A DNA stretch of 64,000 bases, taken from NCBI RefSeq assembly GCF_033958435.1, contig NC_134138.1, forward strand, positions 183,514,798-183,578,797, read 5' to 3'. How positions within the stretch are numbered: the stretch's first letter is position 1; each line of letters opens with the position of its first letter. Under the pieces are notes generated by a model. The model was given only the letters and a program-made list of their open reading frames with translations. It made no database searches and was not told the DNA's origin. Positions 46,714-57,969 of this stretch are shown piece by piece. The DNA comes from Carettochelys insculpta (taxonomy: Eukaryota > Chordata > Testudines > Carettochelyidae). Position numbers and translations under genes: made by a program.

Positions 46714-47532
46714 GTGAAAGCAAAAAGGCACTCCAATAGCACTTTAAAGACTAACAAAATAATTTATTAGGTGAGCTTTTGTGGGACAGACCCACTTCTT
46801 CAGATCATAGACATACCAGAACAGCCTCAATATTTAAGGCACAGAGAAACAAAAATTGTTATCAAGGTAGACAAATTAGAAAAAGTATAATCAAGGTCGG
46901 CAGATCAGAAGAGCAGAGGGGCGGTAGGAGGGGGGAAGTCAAGAGTCAGATCAAGCAAAGTGTGTAGAAGGGTCCTTATAATGGCCTGGGTCATTGGCAT
47001 CCCAGTTCAAACCATGCATTAATGTGTCAAATTTGAATACAAAAGAGAATTCCGCACTGTCTTTCTGCAGGCAGTTGTTAAAGTTCCCTTTCAGTAAAAC
47101 ATGGACTTTCACGTCATTAACAGAATGGCCCACTCCATTAAAGTGCTGGCTGACAGGCTTGTGAATTAAGAGTTTTCTGATGTCTGTTTTGTGTCCATTT
47201 ATGTTTTGTTGAAGAGTGTTTACCGTTTGTCCTATGTACATAGTATGTGGGCATTGTTGGCACATGATGGCATACATGATGTTAGTTGAGGAACATGAGA
47301 ATATGTCCGTGATTCTTTGAATAACCTGGTTAGGTCCAGTGATGGTATCTCCAGAATAGATATGTGGACAAAGTTGGCAACAGCGCTTGTTGCAAGGAAA
47401 AGTCCCAGGACTGGTGTTCCTGCGGTACAGACTGGGCTGCTGGTGAAAATCCTCATAAGGGTGGGAGGTTGGCTGTAGAAGAGAACAGGCCTGTCACCTA
47501 GGGCCTCCTGGAGTGTGGCATTTTGAGGATTA
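46714..47532 (-). mobile_element. Penelope-like element copy 2, 5' truncated
   Basis: The left (3') terminus starts 'caaaaaggcactcc' and includes the same 'agcactttaaagactaacaa' and 'acagacccacttcttcagat' text as the other copies. Coding runs on the minus strand from 47527 down to 46951. The element stops abruptly at about 47530, where half of a family B MITE begins, so no second terminus is present. Confidence 0.82.
46951..47527 (-). pseudogene. PLE GIY-YIG endonuclease fragment, copy 2
   Basis: It starts within the linker (NPQNATLQEALGDRPVLFYS). The Cys-rich block is partly degraded (NFVHISI in place of the Cys pair region). A frameshift occurs between the frames 47232-47527 and 46951-47277. 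The nuclease reads MYAIMCQQCP then TMYIGQTVNTLQQNINGHKT, so the Tyr is kept but the conserved Arg after it is Gln/Asn. It goes on with HFNGVGHSVNDVKV, a Glu-containing segment and the family end HYKDPSTHFA. It is inactive by truncation and frameshift. Confidence 0.82.
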
Positions 47533-47748
47533 AAGGCACTTCGAAGTAGCCCAGACACTTGGAAGTACCGGAGGGTGAGTGGTGGCTAGACACGAACTGG
47601 CACTTCAAAGTTTAACGCTTTGAAGTTGCCGAGGGGGGCGGAATTTGCTTAATGATGTGCTGCATATGCACCACAGCACTTCATTAATAAACTCCCAATG
47701 CCCTCCTTACCATGCTCCCTTCAAAGTAGGGAGCTAGTGTAGACAGCC
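47533..47748. mobile_element. right half of a family B MITE
   Basis: It matches the right arm of 18926-19445 from its centre ('aaaggcacttcgaagtagc') through 'gatgtgctgcatatgcacca' to the end 'gctagtgtagacagcc'. The left arm is absent; a PLE abuts in its place. Confidence 0.8.
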
Positions 47749-49208
47749 CTAAGTGTTTTAAATATAAACTCTCTGCACAGCAGCATGAAGCAGATAAAAA
47801 TAAAAAAAAAGGCAAGATATGCATGTCAAGGAAGATGCAGGACCAAAGTATCCACCAAAATATAAGTCCACCTGACCCTCCTGGAGGTGCCTTCATAAGG
47901 ACTCAGGAAGCCTACTTTGTTTACAGGGATGAAGTAGCCTCTCCAAAGTAGCACCCCACCCCATATAGAATCAAATTTGTATCCCATGTAACTAGTCAAG
48001 CCAGGTGCAGGATCCTGGTTTTGCCCCTCTGCAAACATAAATAGTGAAACCCCATTTCAAGTCAAGAGAAATGACTGTCCAGAATTGTTACAAGGCATTA
48101 CAACCTGCAAGTTGCAACTGCTGCTCTTCTGAACCTCTCTGCTCAGAGCAAAGTTATGTTACAACACAAACATCATTACAAGAGGCTTCCACCGCATTCT
48201 GTTGTCCAATTACATGCCTTCAATTTAAGTTTATGAGCTCTGGCAGCTGAATAATAAGGAACAAACCCAACCATAAAAAATTCTTCAAATATGTAATTTT
48301 TTCCTATCTTTACACCAATTGACTTACTCTGTCAGCTTGTTTTATTCTGTAGAAATCGTCATGATCTATCCACTAGGAATATTCCCAAATATATATGCAT
48401 GCATGCATGTTTTCCAACATGCACACACACATTTTACTGTAAAGTCAGAATACTTGTGTAAACTTCAGCTGTATTTACTCATTTGTTGTAAGCACCATCT
48501 CTAACGGAAAATAGACCATGTCTCCTTTTTAAGGGACTGATTAGGACCATATGTTTTACTGTGTCTTATGTGCTTGAGGACTTTGCAGATATTTTCAAAA
48601 CCAAATTACTAACAGTGGACTAAACTTATTTCCCCAGTGAAAACTGTTGGCTACTAACTTAGTGAATCTGAACACACTTGTCCCTAAATATGCAGATAAT
48701 CACCAAAGAGCCATATGTCTAAAATGAAGGGGCAGAAGGGAGTGAGTTTCATATCTGATGGTAAAGTATTCTGTAGTTAAATGACTTTGCTTACCTAAGT
48801 AACCCGGTATTACATCACTTTTCCTACAGAGGTAATAAAAAAAGTAATTTTTTAAAGAGACAGTTACTTAATGCGCAACTTGTCACCACTATCAGCTTCA
48901 GCATAATAAAATACATGTGAAAAAATCCCCTGCAGCAAGGCTCCTGCAACACAGATTCTTCTCTAGTCTGGGTCAGAGGGTGTGTATGTCTCTGAAGGAA
49001 ATGCTATCTTTTCTTCTTTCACACACCCACTCACTGCAGACCATGCGGCAGACGGTGCTTTTGTGATTTGTCTGCTGTATGTATGGCATCAACTACTTAA
49101 AGTAAGGAAAATTATTGCTGTTTCTTAAGGAAGACCTGTGCTGGCTTTGTTTTCTTGTTTTTTTTTTTTTTTTAAGAACACTAAAATAAATTTGTATAAA
49201 TAATACAT
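47749..49208. other. unassigned DNA
   Basis: Nothing recognised apart from a T-run at about 49158-49174. Confidence 0.45.
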
Positions 49209-49872
49209 GTTGAACCTCTCTAATCCAGAAGTCTCTCTCATCCAGCAACATCTGTAATCCAGCATAATTTTAGTTAGCTGGATGACCATTTATAGTAAAC
49301 TGTTTCATATCCAGCATTCCATCATCCAGAACTCTAAAACAGCCAGCATTTTAACCAAAAGTAAATTTTAGTTACGTTTGCCATAAGTACAGCATAGTGA
49401 AAGTAAATAAAATAAATACAGCAAATACAGTATAAATTTACACTGTACAATGCTACTGTTGTTGGTAAATAAAGTACTCTGCATACATTTTTGTTTGTTT
49501 CTTAATATTTAATCTTGTTTTTCTTTAGGTTATGCAGGGTTAGGTATACCTCTCTATTACCCAGAATATCAGAATATCCAGCTGCCTCCCTGTCCCGGAT
49601 ATGCTGGGCTGCCGGATATAAAAGAATTTACTGTATCATAGGTGTGGCCAAGTTTCCTGTGGTCCCATAAAGTCTGTTTACAGCCACCAGTCTTGGTTCT
49701 CAGTGTTCTGTGCTTTTATTCAGCTGTAATTTTCCCCTAAAGTTCTTTCAGAGCAAAGAAAACAGAAGTGCTGGTAATGCTGCTAGACAATATTGACTTC
49801 CCACAGTCCAGCAAATTCTCTCTTTTGACACTCATCAAGTTCCAAGGGTGTTAGATTAGAGATGTTCAACCT
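49209..49872. mobile_element. MITE family G, copy 2, interrupted by a TA-flanked insert
   Basis: The left end is GTTGAACCTCTCTAATCC and the right end the complement of AGGTTGAACATCTCTAATC. The outer body (49209-49290 and 49636-49872) aligns with the reverse complement of copy 1 and with copy 3. The middle is an independent element (49293-49633). Confidence 0.85.
49291..49635. mobile_element. Tc1/mariner- or pogo-type MITE at a TA site
   Basis: A 341-bp insert is flanked by TA. The ends are TAGTAAACTGTTTCATATCC and the reverse complement of CAGTAAATTCTTTTATATCC. Removing it rejoins the outer family G sequence exactly as found uninterrupted in copy 1 (complement of 'cttatcacgggtgtgtccaa'). No coding frame. 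Confidence 0.87.
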
Positions 49873-49884
49873 GTAGTATTTACT

Positions 49885-50075
49885 TCTATAGCAGTTTCCA
49901 ACTCAGGATCATAAAGTGCTTTGCACAGACATTGAATTAAAGCTTGCATCACACATTCCATATAGGTGAAGATGATTAAACACTTTGTGCCTCATTTTTC
50001 CTATTTGAAAAATATGGCTAAATGACTTGCCCAAGGTTGGCCAGAAAATCTGTGGAAGCAGATTGTCAGAAACTG
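49885..50075 (+). repeat. MIR/CORE-SINE-like relic (possible)
   Basis: 'tgtgcctcatttttcc' followed by 'aatgacttgcccaaggttgg' and a 'ctgtggaagcaga' block resembles the conserved middle of MIR-type SINEs. It is very diverged. Confidence 0.4.
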
Positions 50076-50866
50076 AGAAGTGGAGAGTCATGCACAGTGG
50101 TTGAAACAGGACCAGTCAAACCTCGTGGTTGGAGCAGTAGAAGTCAAGCCCAGTTGTTGAGCTGAGAACCAGAGTCAAGGTCAAAGCAGGAACTAGGAAC
50201 CAAGAGCAAACTTGTAACAAGGCAGAAGCAGATGGAGTCTGCCAGTAAAATCAAGCAATGGAGATACGCCCAGTGAGGTTACAACATTGTCTGTATTAGA
50301 ACAGCTGCTCTTACTGGGAGCAGATTTCTCTGGCCTTGGGATCACTAGACATTCGCCTGCAGATTGTCTGAGCCTGGGTTGATTGACATGGAGCCCCACA
50401 GGTAATCAAGCAGCAGGATGACTCATCAGATTCAGCATCTTTGATCAGGTTCAGGCCCAAAGAGGTCACAGGTATTAGAACTAGGTGCTGAAGGCATGAC
50501 TTGAAGTGATTTCCATCATGTATCGGGTTTACAGTTTGATTCAATGGCTCTCAGCACCCTGGCTATATCAATTGTTCCAGCTGCCCTTCACAGGTTACTC
50601 TTTATATTGGCATTGAAGCTCAAACTCCAGACCTCCTATCTACTGCTTGAACCACAGAATCTTCCTTTAGCTATTAAGTGGGCCTCTTTTGTGTTCACTA
50701 GTGGTCCGGTCTCGCAAGCATCTGAGTAACTCCTGAGAAGAAATGAGGGCCCTCAACTCCCTTTGATTTCAATGGGAGATAATGGTGCTTGGCATCAGGC
50801 CCTAAGGCACAGACTGCATACAGTTTCTAAAGCTATGGAAAGCACTCCCTAGCATGATAAAATATA
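50076..50866. other. unassigned DNA
   Basis: Nothing recognised with confidence. The 50100-50220 stretch, with its recurring 'gagtcaaggtcaa' and 'caggaactagg' words, may be an old repeat. Confidence 0.4.
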
Positions 50867-50993
50867 AGAGAGGTAGCCGTGTTAGTTTGCATCTTCAAAA
50901 ACAACAAGAAGTCCTGTGGCACCTTATAGCGTAACATATTTTGGAGCATAAGCTTTTGTGGGCAAAGACCCACTTCGTCAGATGCATAATAAG
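50867..50993. mobile_element. PLE terminal fragment, second subfamily
   Basis: 'gagaggtagccgtgttagtt' matches the head of hairpin element 2 at 40722. The rest ('cctgtggcaccttatagcgt', 'gcataagcttttgtgggcaa', 'acccacttcgtcagatgcat') is the related but distinct turtle PLE terminus. Only one arm is present. Confidence 0.7.
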
Positions 50994-51187
50994 ATTTCTT
51001 AGCATAGCTCTGTCAGTGCAGCTCATTTGTTATGTGCACCATTTCTATCACTAGGACTTCTTGTGTAGAGATATTTGTCAATTGTGTTGCACAGAAAGCA
51101 ACAGGAAGGCCTGTTTCTCTTCTCTTATGCCAGTAAAGCCACAGTGCAGACAACAGAATTATATTGTGATAAATCTGCATAACTGAA
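50994..51187. other. short unassigned gap
   Basis: Nothing recognised. Confidence 0.5.
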
Positions 51188-51570
51188 CAATGTTTCTCAA
51201 CCAGGGGTATGTGTACCATTGGGGGTACACCAAGGTCTTCCCAGGGGTACATCAACTCATTTAGATATCTGCCTAGTTTTACAACAGGCTACATTAAAAA
51301 CCACTAGTTAAAGTCAGTAAAGTCTAAAAGTTAATTCATACAATGACTTGTTTCTGCTGGTTTTTATGCCTACTGCTGAAATGTAAGTACAATATTTCTA
51401 TTCAAATTCATTTATTTGATAAGATGGTAGAAACTCAGAAAGTTTTCAGTAGTCATCTTCTGTGGTATTTTTGCATGTTTCCGTAAGTAACTAATTTTTA
51501 AGTGAGGTGTCACTTGGTGGTATGAAAACCAAATCTGACAAAAGATACAGTGATCTGGAAAGGTTGAATG
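51188..51570 (+). mobile_element. hAT MITE (TIR CAATGTTTCTCAACC), 3' end eroded
   Basis: It starts CAATGTTTCTCAACC, continues 'aggggtatgtgtacc', 'cagttttacaacaggctaca'-type body and 'tttttaagtgaggtg', and ends at 'ctggaaaggttga' without the full complementary terminus. It is the same family as 62185-62705. No 8-bp duplication found. Confidence 0.75.
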
Positions 51571-51593
51571 GCACTTGTTTCAAAACCTCAGGA

Positions 51594-51707
51594 CGATGTT
51601 TCTCAATTGGTGGTATGCATACCCTTAGGGGTTCATGACAGAAGTCTGGGGGTATTTGTAATTTTTTTAAAAAGAGGCACTTCATTTAAAAAGGTTGAGA
51701 AACATTG
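51594..51707. mobile_element. short hAT MITE (GGTTGAGAAACATTG end)
   Basis: A 114-bp element with ends CGATGTTTCTCAATTGG and the complement of CAATGTTTCTCAACC. It lies just after the previous hAT MITE. The flanks do not show a matching 8-mer. Confidence 0.7.
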
Positions 51708-54700
51708 TAATAGAGAGATGCATATATATAAAATAAAGATATAACAATGTATAGAGGGATTTTGCCTTTGCTTTGTAATTACAAACAGGTTGTCTAATGC
51801 CTAATTAGGAATCTTCAGCTATAACTTAAAAGAGTTATTTTTCCTGTGTGCTCAGATATTAACCATCTCATATTTCTTTTCAATAACGAAGACTCCTTCT
51901 GAAAACTTCTAGCAAAACACAATTATGAGCCAGCAGCAGCACCTGGGTTAATAAAAGAGGATCCACCAGTACATAAACCTTTTCCAGTTTGCATCTGAAA
52001 ATCATAACATAACCTTTTATGTGACAGAAGGTGACAGGAGATTTTCAAGGCAAAATTCTTGAAACTACAAGATGTTGCACAGATGTACTCTCCAGTCTTC
52101 CAGGCTTAAATCACAAGAAGAGCCTTTGCAGTCTGTGTATTGTATCCCCATTTTTTTAAATAAAGTTTGGATATTATAGCTATATTAAATATTGATATTA
52201 TCCACTTTTGGGGAAATAACAAATTTTAAAATGATCCTTTCTTTGCTATCACTAGCTCTGTAAGTTATGCATTTTAAAAAGGCCTTATGGACAGGAAAAC
52301 TTCTCTCTCCCTCCACATACTGCAGGTGCAAGCAACCTGATCCCAGATGTTTATGCAAGGAGCCATCTATTGTCGATGCCAGCAAGCATGGTAGCAGAAA
52401 GCAAAAATAAATAAGAACAGAACTCCTGACATTTCAGCTGACGTGTAACTTTAAAATGTTTCAAGTATTTATAATCCTTCCCTCCACCCATGATGATCTC
52501 AGTTTTGACCATTGTTTGTGTTCTGCCCAATCCCAAGGCTTGGAATTTCTGTCTTTGCTATACTGTGGAGATGCACTGATTGATTAGTTGTCAAAAGCTT
52601 GTGCCCTTTAAAACATACACATTTCTTAATTATATTTCTTCTACAAAGAATGTTGCACATTCCAGGCAATGCTGCAGGAATCAGTTAAAAGGCGCATGAG
52701 ATTTTCAACACAACATATATTGTATAAAAATGAATAATTTCAAGTAGTTCTGCAGTAATCAGCATGATATAACCACTAGCATCCACAGAGCACCATGCAG
52801 TCATGTCTTAGCATTGATGTATGTCTCGTAACTGACATGACTGACACTGTTGTTAATTATAAAGTTGTGTAGCGGTACATGCCATTTTAAAAAGAGTACA
52901 GAGGAGAACTCGTTCCTCAGTCCAAAGAATTTAAAGCTACCTCGGCTGAATGTGTAACATGTGACAATAGTTTAGTTGGTGGGACCTTAATGCATCTCGA
53001 CATTAACAGCCAGCCACTGTCAACAGAAAGATCAACAGAAAATTTCATTGACAGAGCAGAGCTGAAAAGGAAAGACAGAAATTTGGTGCCTGAAGTGTGA
53101 GAAGTAGAATAAATATCTATATATTCTTAGGTACTCTGATGATGGATCGATTAACAAATAAAAAAAAATAATACTATCCAGTTCTTAAACAGAGACTAGA
53201 CAAATTAGATACAGGTGAGAGATGCAATGGGAAAGAAGATGTGAAGCAAAGGGTGAGAGAAGGCAGCAAGAGCTGTAGGGAGAGATGCTCGAGAGAAGTA
53301 TATAAGGAGAAAGAAAGGATGAAGGAAGAACTGAGTTGTAAGCATGGTAGAGTTGTGAAAAACCCTGAAGTGGAGAATATGGAATATGGCTTTAAAGTAG
53401 AAGGAAATAAACCAAAGACATTCCACTTACACAATATCACTTCCTTTTTCCAGACACACTTCCTTTTGCTGTTTATAGAAGGGAAAAACATTATAAAATG
53501 GGCAAATCTTTTAAACCTATAGCACTACAATATGACAAAAGTGTAAGTAATCCCATTGTAGTCAACGAAATTTCTCAGGATAAGCACGTGCTTAAGTACT
53601 TCGGTGGACTGGGTCAGAGTGATCAGCACATTGCAGGTTCAAGACCTTGGAACTGTTCCATTTAGGAAAACATAAAGTAATTGCACGCAGGTGGAGTTTC
53701 TAATTTGTTTGGAATAGAACATACATAAATTGTGTATTGCCATACTTACCTGTCCTCCGGCATTCAGCTCTGTTGACAATTCAAAAACAAGAGAATACAT
53801 GCCAGAGTCTACTTTCTCCCCCAAGTTTGGCTGTTCCAAGCATTTTCTCTGCAAGACTGCCTCTATCCTAACTTCTAGTTTTCTCTCCCTCTTCTGTTCC
53901 CAACCCCTTTTATGCCCTACTGATTGGAGTTAACAAGATGCACCTGCCACTGTGACTCAGCTGCAATTTCCCTGAAGTTTTCTGAATGATTCAAGAGACA
54001 TGCCCTGGATCACACTGCAGAGTCTTAAAGTCTGCCAGCCACTCTGTGACAATAATAAAGTATGAACCTGGTGAAGAAAGCAACTTAGTCCAAACTGTCT
54101 ACAGCACTTTAGCTACAAAATGGATATAAACTATAGTATTTTCCTCTTCTGCTATTTATTGCTACTAAAAGTTCAAACTTAATCAGAGGTGCCCAACTAT
54201 TTGAATTGTTGTTAAAAATCTACTCCTTGCTAACTGTTATGAAATAGCATATTAATTGTTACTTTCTTCCTATTATTACATATAAAATATTTGTTGTCAT
54301 TTTTGATTATATTAAATGCAGTAGATGAACATTAGACCTATCTTGACACAAGAGTACAGTATATTTAGAATAAAGAAAAGATAAAGGCTTCTAAATATGT
54401 ATTAGTTAGCTGGAGTCTGAGACGACCAAACAAAAAATTGTAAATAATTTAAAACTGTGTTATTTACCCAGTAGAGAATAATGGCTTTTTGATCCAGTAT
54501 GTATTCAGATTTTTAATACTAATACTTACCTAAACTAGTATTTTTCATCAATAGATCTCAAAGTATTTCACAGTAAAGGATATTCTTAGGCACATAATAA
54601 TTATTTTATACAATTAAGTATAATTAAAAGACCTATAGCATAAATCAATATTAAGAATTATATACATGAATTATCTGTGTAGTAGCATTACTGATGCATA

Positions 54701-54820
54701 TATTCTGAGCTATAGATGAACACAAATTTTCAAAACATTGTACTTTCTGATTTGATTCTCAGCTACTTTTAAAATGAGTAAATGGGAACTTGGCAATGAA
54801 AAGCAAAGTTGAGCCACCAT
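51708..54820. other. unassigned DNA
   Basis: No gene or repeat family recognised over about 3 kb. Frames at 53174-53522 exist on both strands at once and are purine/pyrimidine biased, so they are not called as genes. Confidence 0.4.
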
Positions 54821-55199
54821 GGCTAAGTCTACAGTAGGGGAAAACTTCGAAATGGCCATGCTAATGGCCAAATCAGAGAATACTAATGAGGAGCTGAAAT
54901 GAATATTTAGCGCCTCGTTAGCATGCCGCCAGCCACGGCACTTCAAAAGTGCTGTGTTTCGCTCGCATGCGGCTCATCTACATGCAGGTCCTTTTCGAAG
55001 AGACCCCGCAAATATCTAAATCCCCTTATTCCTATCTATAGATGAGCCACGCGCAAGCAAAACATGGCACTTTCAAAGTGCCATGGCTGGCAGCATGCTA
55101 ACGAGGTGCTGAATATTCATTTCTGCACCTCGTTAGTATTCTCCCATTTGGCCGCTAGCATGGCCATTTTGACGTTTTCCCCTAGTGTAGACATAGGCC
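54821..55199. mobile_element. palindromic MITE family D
   Basis: It starts GGCTAAGTCTACAGTAGGGG and ends as the complement of GGCCTATGTCTACACTAGGG. The arms pair for most of their length ('cgaaatggccatgctaatgg' against its near complement). It is closely related to family A in ends and layout but has a different body and a degraded centre. The duplication is ambiguous, so I do not give one. Confidence 0.82.
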
Positions 55200-56100
55200 A
55201 TACGTAAGAAGGTATAAAAAAATCCCCAACGGTAACAGCATTTCATCTTAACTATTGCCACTGCTACTTTCTTCCATCTGCTAGATAGGGAAGATTTCAG
55301 ATAAGGGACTCAAATAAATTCAGCAATGAAGAAAAGCTGATCTGTTGGATGCTTCCATATTACAAACAGAGACTGACATGATTCACGTACCAAGTTGGTT
55401 TTGGGACATATATATCAACAAAATGCTCCTTTGGTTTGGCCACTGAGGATGCTTTTAGCTCAGTGCAGGTATATTTAGCATTTCATATCCCTGATAATGG
55501 CTGCAATGAGGCCAGTACCAGAAAATAAATGGGAGGGTGGATTTACATCTTAGCTGACATAATTGCCCTATAGCAGCCCTCTCAGATGTGGAACCACTAG
55601 AGAGAAGGAAGAGGATATGTACTCTCCACATATAACTACCTACCAAGAGACTTCAAGCAAAGATTAGCTTAGGAACTTGATATAGATTTGGGACACAGAG
55701 GCTTTGGGGGAAAATACAGTATATGCATTTACTTCATGTTAGCATGCTGAAATTTTAAAAGCTAGACATTTGTCAGCATGAATAATTTCTAAAATATCTA
55801 TCAATTCCCTATCATCACTACAGAGAGAACCACATCAAGTTACAACACATTTCCTATAAACCTTTAGATCTTTTCAGACATAATAATATAAATATGGTCT
55901 TCTCTTGACTACAAAATTATACAGTCTAGGATGCTGTGTTTGCACCCTGCAGGGCTATATTAACGCTGAAATCTTTCTCAAATGTGCTTTACAGTGATGA
56001 AAAAATGAATACATCATAGGTTTAAAGTCAATTTTTTGTAGTTAACCCCACTTCCCCCAGACTTATACAAATTGTGCAATATGTACTACTCTGTAGATTC
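55200..56100. other. unassigned DNA
   Basis: Nothing recognised. Confidence 0.45.
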
Positions 56101-56526
56101 AGAGGCTACGTCTACACTAGCCCCAAACCTCAAAATGGCCACGCAAATGGCCATTTCGAAGTTTACTAAGGAAGCGCTGAAATGCATATTCAGCGCTTCA
56201 TTAGCATGCAGGCGGCCGTGGCACTTCGAAATTGATGCAGCTCTTCCCAACGGGGCTCCTTTTCGAAAGGACCCCGCCTACTTCGAAGTCCCCTTATTCC
56301 CATCTGCTCATGGGAATAAGGGGACTTCGAAGTAGGCGGGGTCCTTTCGAAAAGGAGCCCCGTCGGGATGAGCCGCGCGGCGGCGAGGCGCATCAATTTT
56401 GAAGGGCTGCGGCCGCCCGCATGCTAATGAAGCACTGAATATGCATTTCAGCGCTTCATTAGTAAACTTTGAAATGGCATTTGCGAGGCCATTTCGAAGT
56501 TTGGGGCTAGGGTAGACATGGCCAGA
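56101..56526. mobile_element. palindromic Harbinger-type MITE family A, copy 3 (TSD AGA)
   Basis: The element spans 56104-56523 with AGA on both sides. It has the same palindrome as copies 1 and 2, with centre 'cccatctgctcatgggaata'. The right end was later caught up in a 93-bp tandem duplication. Confidence 0.92.
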
Positions 56527-56688
56527 GGTAGTACAGAAGTTCTAGATAAAGTTTATCTTTCTTCCTTTAAAAGGTGGACTTATCACATGCTTATTGGGGC
56601 TAGTGTAGACATGGTCAGAGGTAGTACAGAAGTTCTAGATAAAGTTTATCTTTCTTCCTTTAAAAGGTGGACTTATCACATGCTTATT
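56503..56688. repeat. 93-bp tandem duplication (56503-56595, 56596-56688)
   Basis: Two adjacent copies start 'ggggctag.gtagacatgg' and end 'ttatcacatgcttatt', differing at only a couple of positions. The unit contains the last 21 bases of MITE A copy 3 plus 72 bases of its flank. Confidence 0.95.
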
Positions 56689-57096
56689 TAGTTCTGTTGT
56701 CACCTATTAAAATCCCACCCAGATCAGTGACAGTAGTGACCAAAGCCATTAACACCTAAATGAATGAGAATGAGTTGAGGTCTCAAGTCAACACCTAGTG
56801 TCCAGGTTTACACTAACCACTGGCATAAGCGGCATCTCTGATGGTGTCCTAGCAGAATGCCAAGGAGTAAACTGACAGGGGATTGAATTATTCTTTGAAG
56901 CCTAAAGTTGTTCCTCTGGGTTAGATTTGAGTCACTTTCGCAAAACAATTTGGACAACACTGGATTGCTGTTTCCTATGCTGTATTCAGATTAAATTGGC
57001 AACTTTGGTTCCCAAGACGAGTCAGGCCTTTCACTCAATCATTCTGCCACTCAGTGATATTGCTGTTGTAATGGTTAGAGCACTTAGTTCTCAAAT
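56689..57096. other. unassigned DNA
   Basis: Nothing recognised. Confidence 0.45.
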
Positions 57097-57120
57097 TCTC
57101 TCTCTCTCTCTCTCTCTCTC
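57097..57120. repeat. (TC)n microsatellite, left part
   Basis: About twelve TC units directly against the left end of MITE E. The array appears to continue at 58749 beyond the element. Confidence 0.9.
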
Positions 57121-57149
57121 GCTGCATCTACATTATGAGATAAATGCTT

Positions 57150-57678
57150 AGATGCTTTGTATATTGGACAGACTTCAAACTCTTTCAGACAAAGAGTTAA
57201 TGGGCGCAAAACAGACATCAAAACATTCCTGATCCACAAGCCAGTTAGTCTACATTTTAATGGAGTGGGCCATTCTATTAATGACTTAAGAATTTGCATC
57301 TTATTGAAGAATTTTCACTCTGCTTTGGAAAGAGAAGCTGCTGAACTCTCTTTCATATTCAAATTTGACACATTAGCACGTGGTTTGAACCAGGATGCAA
57401 ATTTTCTGGGACACTATAGGGGCTCTTTTGCATTCTTGGCTTCATCTACTTCTTGACTCCCCCCGCCCCCTCCCCCGCCCCTCTACTCTCTGATTTACTC
57501 ACCTTGATCATTTTTTTCTGATTTGTCAACCTTGATTACTGTTTTTGTTCTCTGTGCCTTAAATATTGAGTCTGTTCTGGTATGGCTATGATCTGAAGAA
57601 GTGAGTCTGTCCCACGGAAGCTCACCTAATAAATTATTTTGTTAGTCTTTAAAGTGCTACGTTACTTCTTTTTTGTTT
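57150..57678 (+). mobile_element. Penelope-like element copy 3, severely 5' truncated
   Basis: It starts within the GIY-YIG domain. After the coding part come 'actctctgatttactcacct', 'ccttaaatattgagtctgtt' and 'gtgagtctgtcccacggaag', and it ends 'tctttaaagtgctacgttac' plus a T-rich tail. No clear duplication. Confidence 0.83.
57157..57456 (+). pseudogene. PLE GIY-YIG endonuclease C-terminal fragment, copy 3
   Basis: The 99-codon frame starts at the YIG motif (MYIGQTSNSFRQRVNGRKTD), keeping the Tyr and the Arg that copy 2 has lost. It continues with HFNGVGHSINDLRI, then LEREAAELSFIFKFDTLARG, and the family C-terminus (FLGHYRGSFAFLASS) before a stop. The first half of the nuclease and all of the reverse transcriptase are missing. 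The intact frame for 99 codons suggests the copy is not very old. The Met at 57157 is internal and is not a start. Confidence 0.83.
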
Positions 57679-57969
57679 AAATTTAAGGCAGTTAGCTTGA
57701 TATTACGACATGATTGTCTTCACTGTAAATACCATTAGCTCAATTTTTGGAGCACTAATATTGAGATTACAATATCACAGTTACCTGACGGGTATAGTGT
57801 TCAGTTCAAATTGAGAAGTTCAATTAAAGGCCAGTGTGGAAGCACTACATCTTAAAATCGAAGTTATTAGCCTCCACAATTGTCCCCTATGTATCGCACA
57901 AAGCTATGCGAGCTGCACCCAGCTTTCAGCTCCCCACTACTTCTGGGAGCTAGGAAACTGACCAGGACT

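Noticed and set aside
48402..48418. ATGCATGC run
   Set aside because: Too short to be more than a small simple repeat.
53174..53522. Opposed frames of 73-105 codons
   Set aside because: Purine-rich + strand gives open frames on both strands; no splice signals or family match.
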